Positions 7,188 to 14,735 of a stretch of DNA of 23,837 bases are shown one piece after another. The notes beneath the pieces were generated by a model. That model was not told the DNA's origin, searched no databases, and saw only the letters and a program-made list of their open reading frames with translations. Position 1 is the first letter of the stretch, and the number at the start of each line of letters is the position of its first letter. The translations under genes and the position numbers were made by a program. The DNA is from Candidatus Collierbacteria bacterium GW2011_GWB1_44_6 (GTDB lineage Bacteria > Patescibacteriota > Microgenomatia > UBA1400 > MFAQ01), in assembly GCA_000998025.1 (NCBI GenBank), contig LCJG01000017.1, positions 1 to 23,837 on the forward strand, written 5' to 3'.

Positions 7188-7448
7188 GGAAGTGATTGTT
7201 AGATCCAAAGTGCTTGAGGTAATGAGGGTTTAATTTTTAGATGCTGTCGACGTCTGTATTCCATTTCGAAAGATTCCACCAATCTCACCGCGTTGTCAGG
7301 GACAGTAAGGTCCAACGGTTGGCTCTCAACAAACTAGGGAATCCTCTAGAACAATAATAATAACCTACCCTATTGTAATTCTTTGTAACCATTCGCACAC
7401 TCAGCCCCGTTATACGACAATACTCGAAGCGACAAAACCTCCAAAGAG
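7188..7448. other. Intergenic region without recognisable genes
   Basis: No frame of useful length on either strand. The only structure I see is the palindrome CCAACGGTTGG at about 7311-7321. It may be a decayed gene, but no protein similarity is visible. Confidence 0.4.
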
Positions 7449-7503
7449 TGGTAAAATTGCCCTTGTTACCGATAGATTAACTATTATTCAAAAACTATCT
7501 ATC
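7449..7503 (+). promoter_or_regulatory. cspA-type gene promoter and 5' UTR inverted repeat
   Basis: TG-G-TAAAAT (7449-7457) is an extended -10 giving a leader of about 50 nt. Within it GATAGAT (7471-7477) and ATCTATC (7497-7503) are a perfect 7-bp inverted repeat, 10 nt before the ATG. There is no Shine-Dalgarno. A foldable leader fits temperature-dependent translation of a cold-shock gene, which is inference. Confidence 0.5.
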
Positions 7504-7513
7504 AAAAAATACT

Positions 7514-7714
7514 ATGACAGGCACAATAAAGAAAAAAACTGACAAAGGATTCGGCTTTATTTCCAGAGAAGGTGAGGAAAAGGATCTCTTTTTCCACTCA
7601 AACGATCTTCAGGGTGTTACCTTTGACCAGCTTCAAGAAGGCGCCAAAGTGACCTTCGAAATCGAACAAGGACCCAAAGGCCCAAGCGCCAAGAACGTCC
7701 AGCTTGCGGTGTAA
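7514..7714 (+). CDS. csp: Cold-shock domain protein (CspA family)
   Basis: A 66-aa single OB-fold protein of normal family length. KGFGFIS (about 11-17) is RNP1 and DLFFHSNDL (about 24-32) contains RNP2. It binds single-stranded RNA or DNA and acts as an RNA chaperone in the cytoplasm. It has its own extended -10 promoter with an inverted repeat in the leader and a strong terminator directly after it, so it is monocistronic. It converges on the zinc-ribbon gene. Confidence 0.96.
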   Translation: MTGTIKKKTDKGFGFISREGEEKDLFFHSNDLQGVTFDQLQEGAKVTFEIEQGPKGPSAKNVQLAV

Positions 7715-7732
7715 ACCTGAGCTTCAACAATT

Positions 7733-7765
7733 AACAAAAAACCCCGCTTAGCGGGGTTTTTTGTT
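7733..7765. terminator. Bidirectional intrinsic terminator
   Basis: ACCCCGC-TTA-GCGGGGT is a 7-bp GC-rich stem with A6 before and T6 after, so it works in both directions. It serves the csp gene on + and the zinc-ribbon gene on -, whose stop codon overlaps its end. Confidence 0.93.
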
Positions 7766-8417
7766 AGTCTTTGGCGACTACCTTTTTTGCTTTCTTTTTC
7801 GGTTTGACGAGGCTTACCTCGGGGTTAGATTGAATATCTTCCAAAATCCTCTCTGTAATCTCCGTGGAGGCCTCTTTGGAGGTAGCCGGGCTCAATAGCT
7901 TAATAATTTTATCCAATTTAAAGTTTATTGCTTCAATGTCAGACCCGTTATCGGACGAAGGTCTCCTGCTATCAGTTTTGCTCTCCGCAAAACAATTGCT
8001 ACATAGTACTGGTTTGCCGTTTGTAGGCCGGAAGGGTACCTGACACCTGCTGTGACACTGATCACAGGTTGCCTCGAATGTTGGTTTTTCGGCAAAGTTT
8101 GAACCACCATCGCGGTTATCGTACATCCTGGGACTCCTGTTCTCTCGATAATTAGAGCCCCCAGAGCCCCTTGAATCACGCGAATCACCGTTCATCTCCC
8201 CAAAGCATTTACTGCAAAAGACCTCTTTTCTACCGTTCGGCAAAAAGGGAACCTTACACGCTGACCCACACTTGGCACAAACAGCATCATGCAAAGTCGG
8301 CCTGTCCTGAGCCTGGCCAAAGGATCTTTCCGAACCCCTATCGGAATTCCGGTCACCAAATGGCTTTCCGTAGAATGTACTGCGGGATCTATCATTACCT
8401 CGGTTTGAATATGTCAT
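7764..8417 (-). CDS. Zinc-ribbon protein with two CxxC-CxxC repeats and charged tails
   Basis: The 217-aa protein has two similar zinc-binding units: CAKCGSACKVPF...VFCSKCF (about 47-72) and CDQCHSRCQVPF...VLCSNCF (about 117-142). These are the CxxC-x(n)-CxxC ribbons common in small proteins of CPR and Chloroflexi. The N-terminus and linker are rich in S, R, G, D and N and look disordered, and the C-terminus is a lysine tail (KPKKKAKKVVAKD). It probably binds nucleic acid. TGG-TATAAT (8433-8425) lies 7 nt before the ATG with no room for a Shine-Dalgarno, so the mRNA is leaderless. It diverges from the SAM-riboswitch transcript. Confidence 0.85.
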   Translation of the reverse strand: MTYSNRGNDRSRSTFYGKPFGDRNSDRGSERSFGQAQDRPTLHDAVCAKCGSACKVPFLPNGRKEVFCSKCFGEMNGDSRDSRGSGGSNYRENRSPRMYDNRDGGSNFAEKPTFEATCDQCHSRCQVPFRPTNGKPVLCSNCFAESKTDSRRPSSDNGSDIEAINFKLDKIIKLLSPATSKEASTEITERILEDIQSNPEVSLVKPKKKAKKVVAKD

Positions 8418-8424
8418 ATCCTAT

Positions 8425-8466
8425 ATTATACCACAAGTTAAGTAATCACTACTCTCATGTTACAAT
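8425..8466. promoter_or_regulatory. Divergent extended -10 promoters
   Basis: Minus: TGG-TATAAT (8433-8425) for the zinc-ribbon gene, start codon 7 nt later. Plus: TG-T-TACAAT (8458-8466), which places the transcript start at about 8473, the first base of the SAM riboswitch. Confidence 0.65.
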
Positions 8467-8472
8467 ATCAAC

Positions 8473-8564
8473 AAATCAAGAGAGACGAGAAGAGCACTGG
8501 CTCACTGATTCGTCCGGCAACCTTTTAAGTTAGGTGCCACATCCAGCCCAAAAAGGGAAGATTT
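8473..8564 (+). ncRNA. SAM-I (S-box) riboswitch aptamer
   Basis: All SAM-I landmarks are present in order. P1 is AAATC (8473-8477) with GATTT (8560-8564), followed by AAGAG. P2a is GACG (8484-8487) with CGTC (8511-8514), next to an internal loop with the kink-turn TGA. P2b is GAGC/GCTC with an ACTG loop. P3 is GGCAACC (8516-8522) with GGTGCC (8533-8538). P4 is CCC/GGG around an A-rich loop. The P2-loop CTGG (8497-8500) can form the pseudoknot with CCAG (8543-8546). CCGGCAACC and GGTGCCACATCCAG are close to the consensus. Binding of S-adenosylmethionine would stabilise P1 and favour the terminator that follows, turning the downstream genes off. Confidence 0.93.
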
Positions 8565-8590
8565 AAACTCAAGTATTTGCTTGTAATTGG

Positions 8591-8616
8591 ATCTCTCCTC
8601 AAGGGAGAGTTTTTTA
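8591..8616 (+). terminator. Riboswitch-controlled intrinsic terminator
   Basis: CTCTCC (8593-8598) pairs with GGAGAG (8604-8609) around TCAAG, followed by T6. Its 5' arm ATCTCTCC can instead pair with GGGAAGAT (8555-8562), which contains the 3' side of P4 and P1 (7 of 8 pairs counting one G-U). That gives a plausible antiterminator for the SAM-free state. Confidence 0.85.
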
Positions 8617-8633
8617 TTATTTAAGGAAATAAC

Positions 8634-9035
8634 ATGAGCAACTCCAAAGAAGACGAGGCCAGAACTTCCGGGTTAACTCCGCGTGAAGTATACCAATTAC
8701 TGCTGGAAAATAGAGTCGACCTTATAGAAATAAGTCTTTGTTCTTCAAACTCTTCTGTGGTTGTAAAAAGTGGAGCTGAAACCCTGCTTATACTTACCGG
8801 ACTGAATTACAATGACCTTTTACCCAATAGTTTTCGATGTATATTACAGAACATCATCGAAGATCCGACAATATCTGTGCTCAGCAAAAACAGAACAAAT
8901 GATCATGGACTGTTTACTGGTAAAACAATCATCGAAATAAGTAGCCTTTCGGGAGACCGTATTTCTTATCTTGTTACTAGTCAGGGTATTAGTAATAAGT
9001 TTAATCGGCTTGTCATTGAAAGAGTTGGTATCTAG
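8634..9035 (+). CDS. Hypothetical protein, 133 aa, under SAM riboswitch
   Basis: The ATG at 8634 follows AAGGAAA. The first 15 residues are polar, then a helix (PREVYQLLLENRVDLIEISL) and strands SSVVVKSG, TLLILTG, KTIIEISS and ISYLVTS suggest a small alpha/beta protein. No family, signal peptide or membrane helix is recognised. It is the first gene after the SAM-I riboswitch and terminator, so its expression should rise when SAM is low. Known S-box genes make, import or recycle methionine, cysteine or SAM, but this protein is not one I recognise. Confidence 0.7.
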   Translation: MSNSKEDEARTSGLTPREVYQLLLENRVDLIEISLCSSNSSVVVKSGAETLLILTGLNYNDLLPNSFRCILQNIIEDPTISVLSKNRTNDHGLFTGKTIIEISSLSGDRISYLVTSQGISNKFNRLVIERVGI

Positions 9036-9067
9036 TAATTAGACAAACTTGCGCTACAATTCGCTAC

Positions 9068-9682
9068 ATGACCGAATTTCCTACAAATTGGGATAAAGAG
9101 CGAGGAAGACACTTACACCTTGTCTCCGAAAGGGGATCTAGAATGGTCGCAGAAAGAATAAATTTACAGGGTATGGAATTAAAGTTGACGGACTTACCCT
9201 TGTGTACGGAAGAGGAAGCAGTCTTTATCGAAGAAATGATTCCCCGCGCCAAAGAAGGCTTTGCGCTTGCTCTAAAAGCCGAAGGCGTCTCACCCATGGA
9301 GCTGATAGATTTATATGCACAAACTCTTCCCAAAAGTATCACCGGAATTTGGCATCAGCTAAAACTGACAGAGAGACAAAACACTCTACCCGAGTACAGG
9401 CACGTTATTGCCGCCATTGCCACACTACTGAGTTTGGGAAGAGTTTCATATTTTGACTTTTCCCAAATACCTCCGGAGATCGGACTAAATCTGGGTAGGG
9501 TAGAAACTTATTGGTATTCAAACGATCTATCACCTGGAATGCTCTGGAGTCTACTCGAAGACCTTGAAGACTCCATAAGAACCACACTATATGAAAAGCA
9601 GCCTGTAGACATCAATGTACTTCTAAAAATCGGCCATTTTTTCTGTGCCGGAACAGAGGTCTCTAAGGTATTTGTAGAATAA
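9068..9682 (+). CDS. Hypothetical protein, 204 aa
   Basis: A mostly helical, acidic soluble protein of no recognised family; no signal peptide or membrane helix is seen. The centre (HVIAAIATLLSLGRVSYFDFSQIPPEIGLNLG) is hydrophobic, and it ends about 9 bp from the convergent spermidine-synthase-like gene. It starts 32 nt after the previous gene. TACAAT at 9055-9060 lies 7 nt before the ATG, the leaderless spacing seen elsewhere here, so it may have its own promoter as well as read-through from the riboswitch transcript. No Shine-Dalgarno. Confidence 0.7.
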   Translation: MTEFPTNWDKERGRHLHLVSERGSRMVAERINLQGMELKLTDLPLCTEEEAVFIEEMIPRAKEGFALALKAEGVSPMELIDLYAQTLPKSITGIWHQLKLTERQNTLPEYRHVIAAIATLLSLGRVSYFDFSQIPPEIGLNLGRVETYWYSNDLSPGMLWSLLEDLEDSIRTTLYEKQPVDINVLLKIGHFFCAGTEVSKVFVE

Positions 9683-9691
9683 ATTCCCAAC

Positions 9692-11176
9692 TTATCTAAG
9701 ATAATAATTTCTCGTCATGTACTCCACCGGAGACCAATCATCCGTCAGTACCTGTCCGTTCCCCGGTTCTGTTTCTTGGACCATTTTCCCCAGTGCAAGA
9801 TAGTCGCCTACGCTTTTTTTGTAAGCTACCACCAATAAATTTTGAGTTTGCGTCAAGGGAAGTTCACCCAATGTATAAACATCAACTTTGGGAAAAATAG
9901 TTAGTAGGGTTGCGCGTTCTGATTTTAGGAATCTAGCATTATCTCCGTCGACTGCAGAAATAAGATTAATCATAAGAAAACCTTCATCGGTTAAACTTGT
10001 ATTTAAGTCCTCCATAAACTCTTTTGTGGTTAAATGAGGAGGTGGCGTCAGAGAACTAAAGGCATCTAGAAAAATTACATCGTATTTCTTATTTGAATTT
10101 CTGATAAAAGATCTGGCATCTTGATGAAAAATCAACATCCTACTATCTACCTCCAAGTGAAAATACTTTCTGGCAAGCATGGTCATCATCGGATCTATTT
10201 CCACCACGTCAATTGATGCTTCATGGTTATGAAGAAGAAAATATCTGGGAAAAGAATAGCCGCCGCCGCCAATCATTAACGCTTTCTTAATCTTCGGATT
10301 TATTTTGTCAAACTGAGCATAAGCCTTGGTATATTCAAAGACAAGTTCGTCCGGGGACTGAAGATTAATCGCCGATTGAATACCTGAGTGATCCGTACTC
10401 ATGGTCAACAAAGGACTTGTTCCGCTCCGAACGCTTTTTACAATGATCCTACTGTACATAGAATCAATGTCAGCCAAAGAAGATATTTTAAAAATGCCCA
10501 TAATTTGATTCAATATAAAGAAAAAAATAATTAGTAGACCAAGTTGAAATCGTGTCCTGAAGGCTCGGTCCACCGTGGTGGGCCTGGAAACAGCCAAAAA
10601 CGAAATGCCTAACAACACGAGTGCCAAGATGTAGAGTAACTTAGAGTTACCCACCCATGGTATCAAAAAATATCCAGCCAAAAAAGTTCCACAGATACTC
10701 CCCAAAGTCGACAATGCTGACAAATTTCCAACCACTCTACCGGTACTATTTAGGTTAATAAGTTTCAGTTTTGCCGAATAAGGAGAAACAATGCCCAAGA
10801 CAAAGCTTACCGGACCAAAAAGTACTAGCGCCGCCACGAATGAAGCCGCTCTAAGTTCAGATCCAAAAAGGAGGGAAACGTAAGCAAGAACCGGCTCTTT
10901 AAAAAATGCGCCAAGCCCGGTAAGCGCTGAGGCGCACATTATAAGGATGCCTAAAGTTTCAAAGCTCCGAAAACGGTCTGCGATTTTACCACCAAAATAA
11001 TAGCCAGCACTCAAACTACCCAAAATAACGCCAATGAGACTTGTCCAAACTACAAGCGAATTCCCAAAGTATGGCGCCACCACCCGTGACCCCACCAGCT
11101 CAATAATCATTACTACCGCTCCACACAAAAAAACCACTATCTCTAAACGATTTTCGTCCAATATTCTTATTTTCAT
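9692..11176 (-). CDS. Membrane-fused spermidine synthase-like protein (aminopropyltransferase fold)
   Basis: Of 494 aa, the first 240 or so form about seven or eight membrane helices of the fused-MFS/spermidine-synthase type (IVVFLCGAVVMIIELVGSRVVAPYFG is the typical opening). The cytosolic C-terminal half is a class I methyltransferase-like fold: LMIGGGGYSFPRYF (about 301-314) binds the decarboxylated SAM or SAM cofactor. VVEIDP (about 324-329) is the acidic loop, QDARSFI the adenine-side motif, YDVIFLDAFSS (about 362-372) the catalytic-Asp strand, and PPPHLTTKEF the following loop. Family members transfer aminopropyl groups or have unknown lipid or amine substrates. It is 35 nt after the glycosyltransferase stop, so probably in one operon, possibly in surface-lipid chemistry. 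Confidence 0.85.
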   Translation of the reverse strand: MKIRILDENRLEIVVFLCGAVVMIIELVGSRVVAPYFGNSLVVWTSLIGVILGSLSAGYYFGGKIADRFRSFETLGILIMCASALTGLGAFFKEPVLAYVSLLFGSELRAASFVAALVLFGPVSFVLGIVSPYSAKLKLINLNSTGRVVGNLSALSTLGSICGTFLAGYFLIPWVGNSKLLYILALVLLGISFLAVSRPTTVDRAFRTRFQLGLLIIFFFILNQIMGIFKISSLADIDSMYSRIIVKSVRSGTSPLLTMSTDHSGIQSAINLQSPDELVFEYTKAYAQFDKINPKIKKALMIGGGGYSFPRYFLLHNHEASIDVVEIDPMMTMLARKYFHLEVDSRMLIFHQDARSFIRNSNKKYDVIFLDAFSSLTPPPHLTTKEFMEDLNTSLTDEGFLMINLISAVDGDNARFLKSERATLLTIFPKVDVYTLGELPLTQTQNLLVVAYKKSVGDYLALGKMVQETEPGNGQVLTDDWSPVEYMTRNYYLR

Positions 11177-11211
11177 TTATAAAAAAGTAACAGTCTATTT
11201 GCCATAACTTA

Positions 11212-12468
11212 CTATACGATTCTACCAATTTCCTTCTTACCAAATTTTCTAAGAGTTTTTTTCCAAAACTGCGTAGCCCCATCACCGCCAATTTCACCAG
11301 ATTCTAATGTAGACTTGGAAAAACTAAAATTGTTTGCAGTCATTCGAGAAAACAAACCAGACTCAACTCCTTCCCATATTTGTTTCGCTGCGTTTATCGG
11401 ATCATCCAGAAGGGTCACTGCTCGTGGATAAGTAATTGATCCGACAGTAGATAGCAAACCATGTCTTTCTAGAAAATCAATATTTTCGATTTCCTGTCTT
11501 CCAACCGGCGCCGTAAACAACAAAGCACTTCCACCCAGTCTACTAGGCGTAATTATTGCTTTAAAAGATTGTTCGCTCGGTTTTGTTACTTCTAGATGGA
11601 TTAAGTTTTTTTCATAAAGCAGTTCATACAAGGTAATCATCTCAATATCATTTTTTCCAACTAGCACATTGGTTCTAGGCAAGTTAGTCATCGCCGAAAT
11701 GAACATCTCAGTAAATGGCGATTTTTTGACTAATACCCAAAATTCGAATCTTTTGGACAGTGCCCCCAGTTCCCTTATTAGCGTGGTAAGGTACCCCAAA
11801 CCTACGGCTGCTCCCGAAATCGGAACCGCTATTTTTATAGTCCCGGTGGTTTCAGTAAATGCCTTGTGTCTATGTCCCATCCCTTTGGGTATACGTTTCG
11901 TCAACATAGTAGATAACGGATAGGGGATAACCTCACACTCAAAAGGTATGCCCTTGGTCTTTGCATAAGTGACAAACTTTTCCTTGACATATTTACTAGG
12001 TACAAAAGTAAGATCGGACCCACGGATACACCAAATATGTTGGGACGTATCGTCGGTAACCTGCACAATCAATCGGACCATCCGTCCAGTTTCCTTAATC
12101 AGTTTTTGCTTAATTGCGCCTATTTGAATAGCCATTCCAAAATGTGTCGCAATAATCCAAACTTCATCTCCTCCAGGACTTCTTTCGATAATATCTCTGA
12201 TTTGCCTGTGAATCGTCTTTAAATTAAACACTAGAAATTTTCGGTAGAGTAAGACAAATAAGTCTTCAAAAAAACCATACTGCGATTTTAGAAAGATAAA
12301 TTTACCGATAGGGTTGATACTGGTGAAACGGTGGATCCAAGTAACGAATCTATCAATCGAACCCAAAAGGATATAAGGTGAGTTTTTTGGTCTGCTTTCC
12401 ACAAGGGCATCTGTTACTCGCAGGTGACCGAGTCCTGCAGGAGCATAGGTAAAAATCATCAGTTTCAC
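11212..12468 (-). CDS. MGDG synthase-like glycosyltransferase (GT-B fold)
   Basis: About 418 aa from the preferred start. MIFTYAPAGLGHLRVTDAL is the N-terminal glycine loop of monogalactosyldiacylglycerol synthase-like enzymes. VQVTDDTSQHIWCIRGSDLTFVPSKYVKEKF matches their conserved Asp-His region and lipid-acceptor strand. VAVPISGAAVGLG-type sequence opens the second Rossmann domain. The usual strongly conserved donor-site glycine loop near the C-terminus is weak (SRLGGSALLFTAPVG). It would transfer sugar to a diacylglycerol-like lipid at the membrane, donor unknown. Frames remain open to 12495, but TATATT (12482-12477) puts a leaderless start at GTG 12468 (giving MKLMIFTYAPAG); ATG 12459 is the alternative. 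Confidence 0.75.
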   Translation of the reverse strand: MKLMIFTYAPAGLGHLRVTDALVESRPKNSPYILLGSIDRFVTWIHRFTSINPIGKFIFLKSQYGFFEDLFVLLYRKFLVFNLKTIHRQIRDIIERSPGGDEVWIIATHFGMAIQIGAIKQKLIKETGRMVRLIVQVTDDTSQHIWCIRGSDLTFVPSKYVKEKFVTYAKTKGIPFECEVIPYPLSTMLTKRIPKGMGHRHKAFTETTGTIKIAVPISGAAVGLGYLTTLIRELGALSKRFEFWVLVKKSPFTEMFISAMTNLPRTNVLVGKNDIEMITLYELLYEKNLIHLEVTKPSEQSFKAIITPSRLGGSALLFTAPVGRQEIENIDFLERHGLLSTVGSITYPRAVTLLDDPINAAKQIWEGVESGLFSRMTANNFSFSKSTLESGEIGGDGATQFWKKTLRKFGKKEIGRIV

Positions 12469-12512
12469 TACATATAAATATATATGAAACTCCAACTATC
12501 CACTCAATAAAA

Positions 12513-13067
12513 TTAATAAGTATGGTCAAAAATATCCGTTTCACCTATTAATACTGACTTGATCACTTGCGCCCCATCGATGTTACCTATTTCTAAGGCT
12601 ATGGTGTTCCTTTCGCTAAATTTTGAATTGAACATTATTAGTAATTTCTCTGGAGAATCCTGAGAAAAGCGATCAAAGAAATAGCTACCATTACCGAGCA
12701 GCGTCTCCAATATTCCTCGTAGGTCATTTTCAGAATCATATCGATATTCACTGGCAGGCTGTCCCCATTTAACGTATATATCATTCGATTCTGCATCTGA
12801 TGGCTCAGGACAAAAGGAATCGTCCTCAATCAAAGAACAACCGTGAGACTCGTCATAGGAGTATTTGTACATATTGACCATTATTTCGACAGCTTCTGGC
12901 CGTGATAATTTCTTGTCGTGTACTATTTTAAGAATATCCGGATCAAGTTTTTTAGAAAGCTCAAGAAATGACATATATCTAGGTACTTTCAGGGACAGAA
13001 AAATGGACACTAAGATAACAACACCAAATAATATCAATTGATACTTTTTACAAATATAATTTTTCAT
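12513..13067 (-). CDS. Membrane-anchored hypothetical protein, 184 aa
   Basis: MKNYICKKYQLILFGVVILVSIFLSLKV is a basic start followed by one hydrophobic helix, an uncleaved signal anchor or signal peptide. The rest should lie outside the membrane. It has two close cysteines (CSLIEDDSFC, about 78-87) that could form a disulfide. No family is recognised. It lies upstream of the MGDG synthase-like gene in the same direction with a gap of about 45 nt, so the three genes from 13067 to 9692 may be one unit, though the second has its own -10-like TATATT. Confidence 0.65.
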   Translation of the reverse strand: MKNYICKKYQLILFGVVILVSIFLSLKVPRYMSFLELSKKLDPDILKIVHDKKLSRPEAVEIMVNMYKYSYDESHGCSLIEDDSFCPEPSDAESNDIYVKWGQPASEYRYDSENDLRGILETLLGNGSYFFDRFSQDSPEKLLIMFNSKFSERNTIALEIGNIDGAQVIKSVLIGETDIFDHTY

Positions 13068-13171
13068 AACTACTATTAGTTTACTTCAACCAAAAACGAT
13101 AGAGGGACTCCATCGCACAAACTTCCGCTGATGTTTTGCTCTGACCCGGTTCGACAGGATAGTTACATGCT

Positions 13172-13247
13172 TGGTGGGTCAGGCGGGACTCGAACCCGCG
13201 ACAAATAGCTTAAGAGGCTACTGCTCTACCGACTGAGCTACTGACCC
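13172..13247 (-). tRNA. tRNA-Lys (CTT)
   Basis: The acceptor stem pairs GGGTCAG (13247-13241) with CTGACCC (13182-13176), with discriminator A and an encoded CCA (13172-13174). The anticodon stem is GTAGC/GCTAT with loop CTCTTAA, giving anticodon CTT. The T arm contains GGTTCGAGTCC. A TAAAAT box (13262-13257) ends 9 nt before the 5' end. Confidence 0.95.
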
Positions 13248-13256
13248 AACAAGTAT

Positions 13257-13291
13257 ATTTTACCGCATACAAGCCCTTTTCAGGGTAAAAT
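13257..13291. promoter_or_regulatory. Divergent tRNA-Lys / tRNA-Arg -10 boxes
   Basis: Minus: CGG-TAAAAT (13262-13257), 9 nt before tRNA-Lys. Plus: GGG-TAAAAT (13286-13291), 8 nt before tRNA-Arg. Both sit in GGTAAAATATAC blocks like the one at 799-809. Confidence 0.65.
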
Positions 13292-13299
13292 ATACCCAT

Positions 13300-13373
13300 G
13301 CACCAATAGCTCAACTGGATAGAGCGCCGGTCTTCGGAACCGTAGGTTGGGGGTTCAAATCCCTCTTGGTGCA
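13300..13373 (+). tRNA. tRNA-Arg (TCG)
   Basis: The acceptor stem pairs GCACCAA (13300-13306) with TTGGTGC (13366-13372), with discriminator A. The anticodon loop CTTCGGA gives anticodon TCG. The anticodon stem has a C-T mismatch at its outermost pair. The T arm is GGGGG-TTCAAAT-CCCTC. CCA is not encoded. Confidence 0.92.
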
Positions 13374-13419
13374 CACAATTCTTGACATCCTCAGGGTTTT
13401 CTGCCACGATGATTTAGCT

Positions 13420-14085
13420 ATGGCAAAGAAGTTTTTATATTTATTGGCTCTTTTTGTGCTTACAAGCCGTATTGCTTTCGCCCTCAACACATCCCTTATT
13501 GGTACCAGCGCGCCCTTCGTATCACCACCCATAACTAAACTTGATACGGAAAACAGTACGCCGCTCTATGAATCAACACTCAACCCTAACGAACCATTCA
13601 TCTTTGCAGCCTTACCGGCTTTCGATGAACAGATTAAAACTTCCATAAAAACTGCGGATGCTCGTCCCGAAATCATCAGACAATATCTCCAGAAATTTAA
13701 ATCCCCCCTAGAGCCGCACGCAGACCTAATTGTCACCCTATCAGATCAGTACAAATTTGATTATCGCTGGCTCGTCGCCATTGCCCAACAGGAATCAAAT
13801 CTTTGCAAACACATTCCTGAAAACTCCTTCAACTGCTGGGGGTGGGGGATATACCCAGATCCCAAAAATCCTGAAGTCTTGAAGGTAACCCGTTTTGACA
13901 ATTACGAAGACGCCCTCAGAAGAATTGCTCCACAGTTTACCAAAATCTTTCTCAAAGGCGCACACAGCAGATGGTTCCTGGGCCTTCGGGGTCTCCCAAT
14001 TTTTCGACCACCTCGAATAACACCCCTTAGACTTCCACAAACCGTTGACTCGTACATCTTTTGGTATAAAATCCAAACCATATGA
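13420..14085 (+). CDS. Secreted lysozyme/SLT-like protein, frameshifted near the C-terminus
   Basis: The ATG at 13420 opens a signal peptide (MAKKFLYLLALFVLTSRIAFA). The domain contains YRWLVAIAQQESNLCKHI, with Glu125 in the position of the catalytic Glu of lytic transglycosylases, then NSFNCWGWGIYP and VTRFDNYEDALRRIA, a form I associate with CPR lysozyme-like proteins. After KIFLKG at about 13964 the frame turns into odd sequence and happens to run to 14085. The +1 frame from about 13966 reads HTADGSWAFGVSQFFDHLE and stops at 14020, which is the expected family end. A small deletion with frameshift has therefore separated the last 16 or so residues. It may be a pseudogene, a sequencing error or a tolerated truncation. 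It would act on cell-wall glycan outside the membrane. Confidence 0.75.
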   Translation: MAKKFLYLLALFVLTSRIAFALNTSLIGTSAPFVSPPITKLDTENSTPLYESTLNPNEPFIFAALPAFDEQIKTSIKTADARPEIIRQYLQKFKSPLEPHADLIVTLSDQYKFDYRWLVAIAQQESNLCKHIPENSFNCWGWGIYPDPKNPEVLKVTRFDNYEDALRRIAPQFTKIFLKGAHSRWFLGLRGLPIFRPPRITPLRLPQTVDSYIFWYKIQTI

Positions 14086-14552
14086 AAGAACTAGAATTCA
14101 CTCAGTCTTCAGTTATTGAAAATGCTCTAAGGTCTCAGAAAGTCGAACAGCTTGTACAAATGTATTATTGGCGGGACTCCAGAGCAAAAGACTTTGATCC
14201 TACCACCTCTACCCTTGGATTAATTATTTCAGTTGACTCGGAAAAGGTCGTTATAGAAGGAACACTATCTAGAGGCAGTCAAGCTTTATCTGTGATTACT
14301 TCGTATTCGGAGATTCCTGCTCTGGTAAAAAACTCCAATGTACTGACAATAGAAGTATGTGATGAAGACATCCTCAGTCTAATTCAATCAACCGAATCCG
14401 ATGTAATTGAGCTCAATACACCATGGTCAGGCCCAAAAGGTGACGAATGGGATAGCCCGGCATATGATAGTTTTTGGTCTGGTGCCGAAAAATACTTTGC
14501 CGAAAAAATTCGCACCCTCGAAAAAGTCGGTAAAAAGGTCAAGGTCGTATAA
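14082..14552 (+). CDS. Hypothetical protein, 156 aa
   Basis: A soluble acidic protein with no recognised family, signal peptide or membrane helix. STLGLIISVDSEKVVIEGTLSRGSQALSVITSYSEI looks like a set of beta strands. A Trp-, Gly- and Pro-rich linker follows (NTPWSGPKGDEWDSPAYDSFWSG), then a basic C-terminal helix (EKIRTLEKVGKKVKVV). The ATG overlaps the TGA of the frame extending from the upstream gene (ATGA); since that extension is itself out of frame, the overlap may be chance. Probably expressed with the lysozyme-like gene. Confidence 0.65.
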   Translation: MKELEFTQSSVIENALRSQKVEQLVQMYYWRDSRAKDFDPTTSTLGLIISVDSEKVVIEGTLSRGSQALSVITSYSEIPALVKNSNVLTIEVCDEDILSLIQSTESDVIELNTPWSGPKGDEWDSPAYDSFWSGAEKYFAEKIRTLEKVGKKVKVV

Positions 14553-14566
14553 CAATCCCAAACATC

Positions 14567-14626
14567 AAATAAAAAGATCTCTACAAGGGGGGCTTTATGC
14601 TATGTGCCCCTGATGCATCTTTATTT
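14567..14626. terminator. Long A/T-flanked hairpin, probable terminator
   Basis: AAATAAA...GAT (14567-14578) pairs with ATCTTTATTT (14617-14626) outside, and AGGGG with CCCCT inside. It lies 15 nt after the stop of the 14082 gene and before the convergent XRE gene, so it could stop transcription from either side. Confidence 0.55.
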
Positions 14627-14735
14627 GAACACTTTCTGCCTTGGATTCACCAAATAATGTTCGCATATGATGAGTCTGAACCAGACTAACGATCTCAGGA
14701 TATCCAAAAGGTATTATACGAGAAAAGTTGGCTAA

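Noticed and set aside
14407..14613. Plus-strand frame of 68 codons at the end of the 14082 gene
   Set aside because: Out-of-frame shadow of the 156-aa gene that extends into a hairpin.
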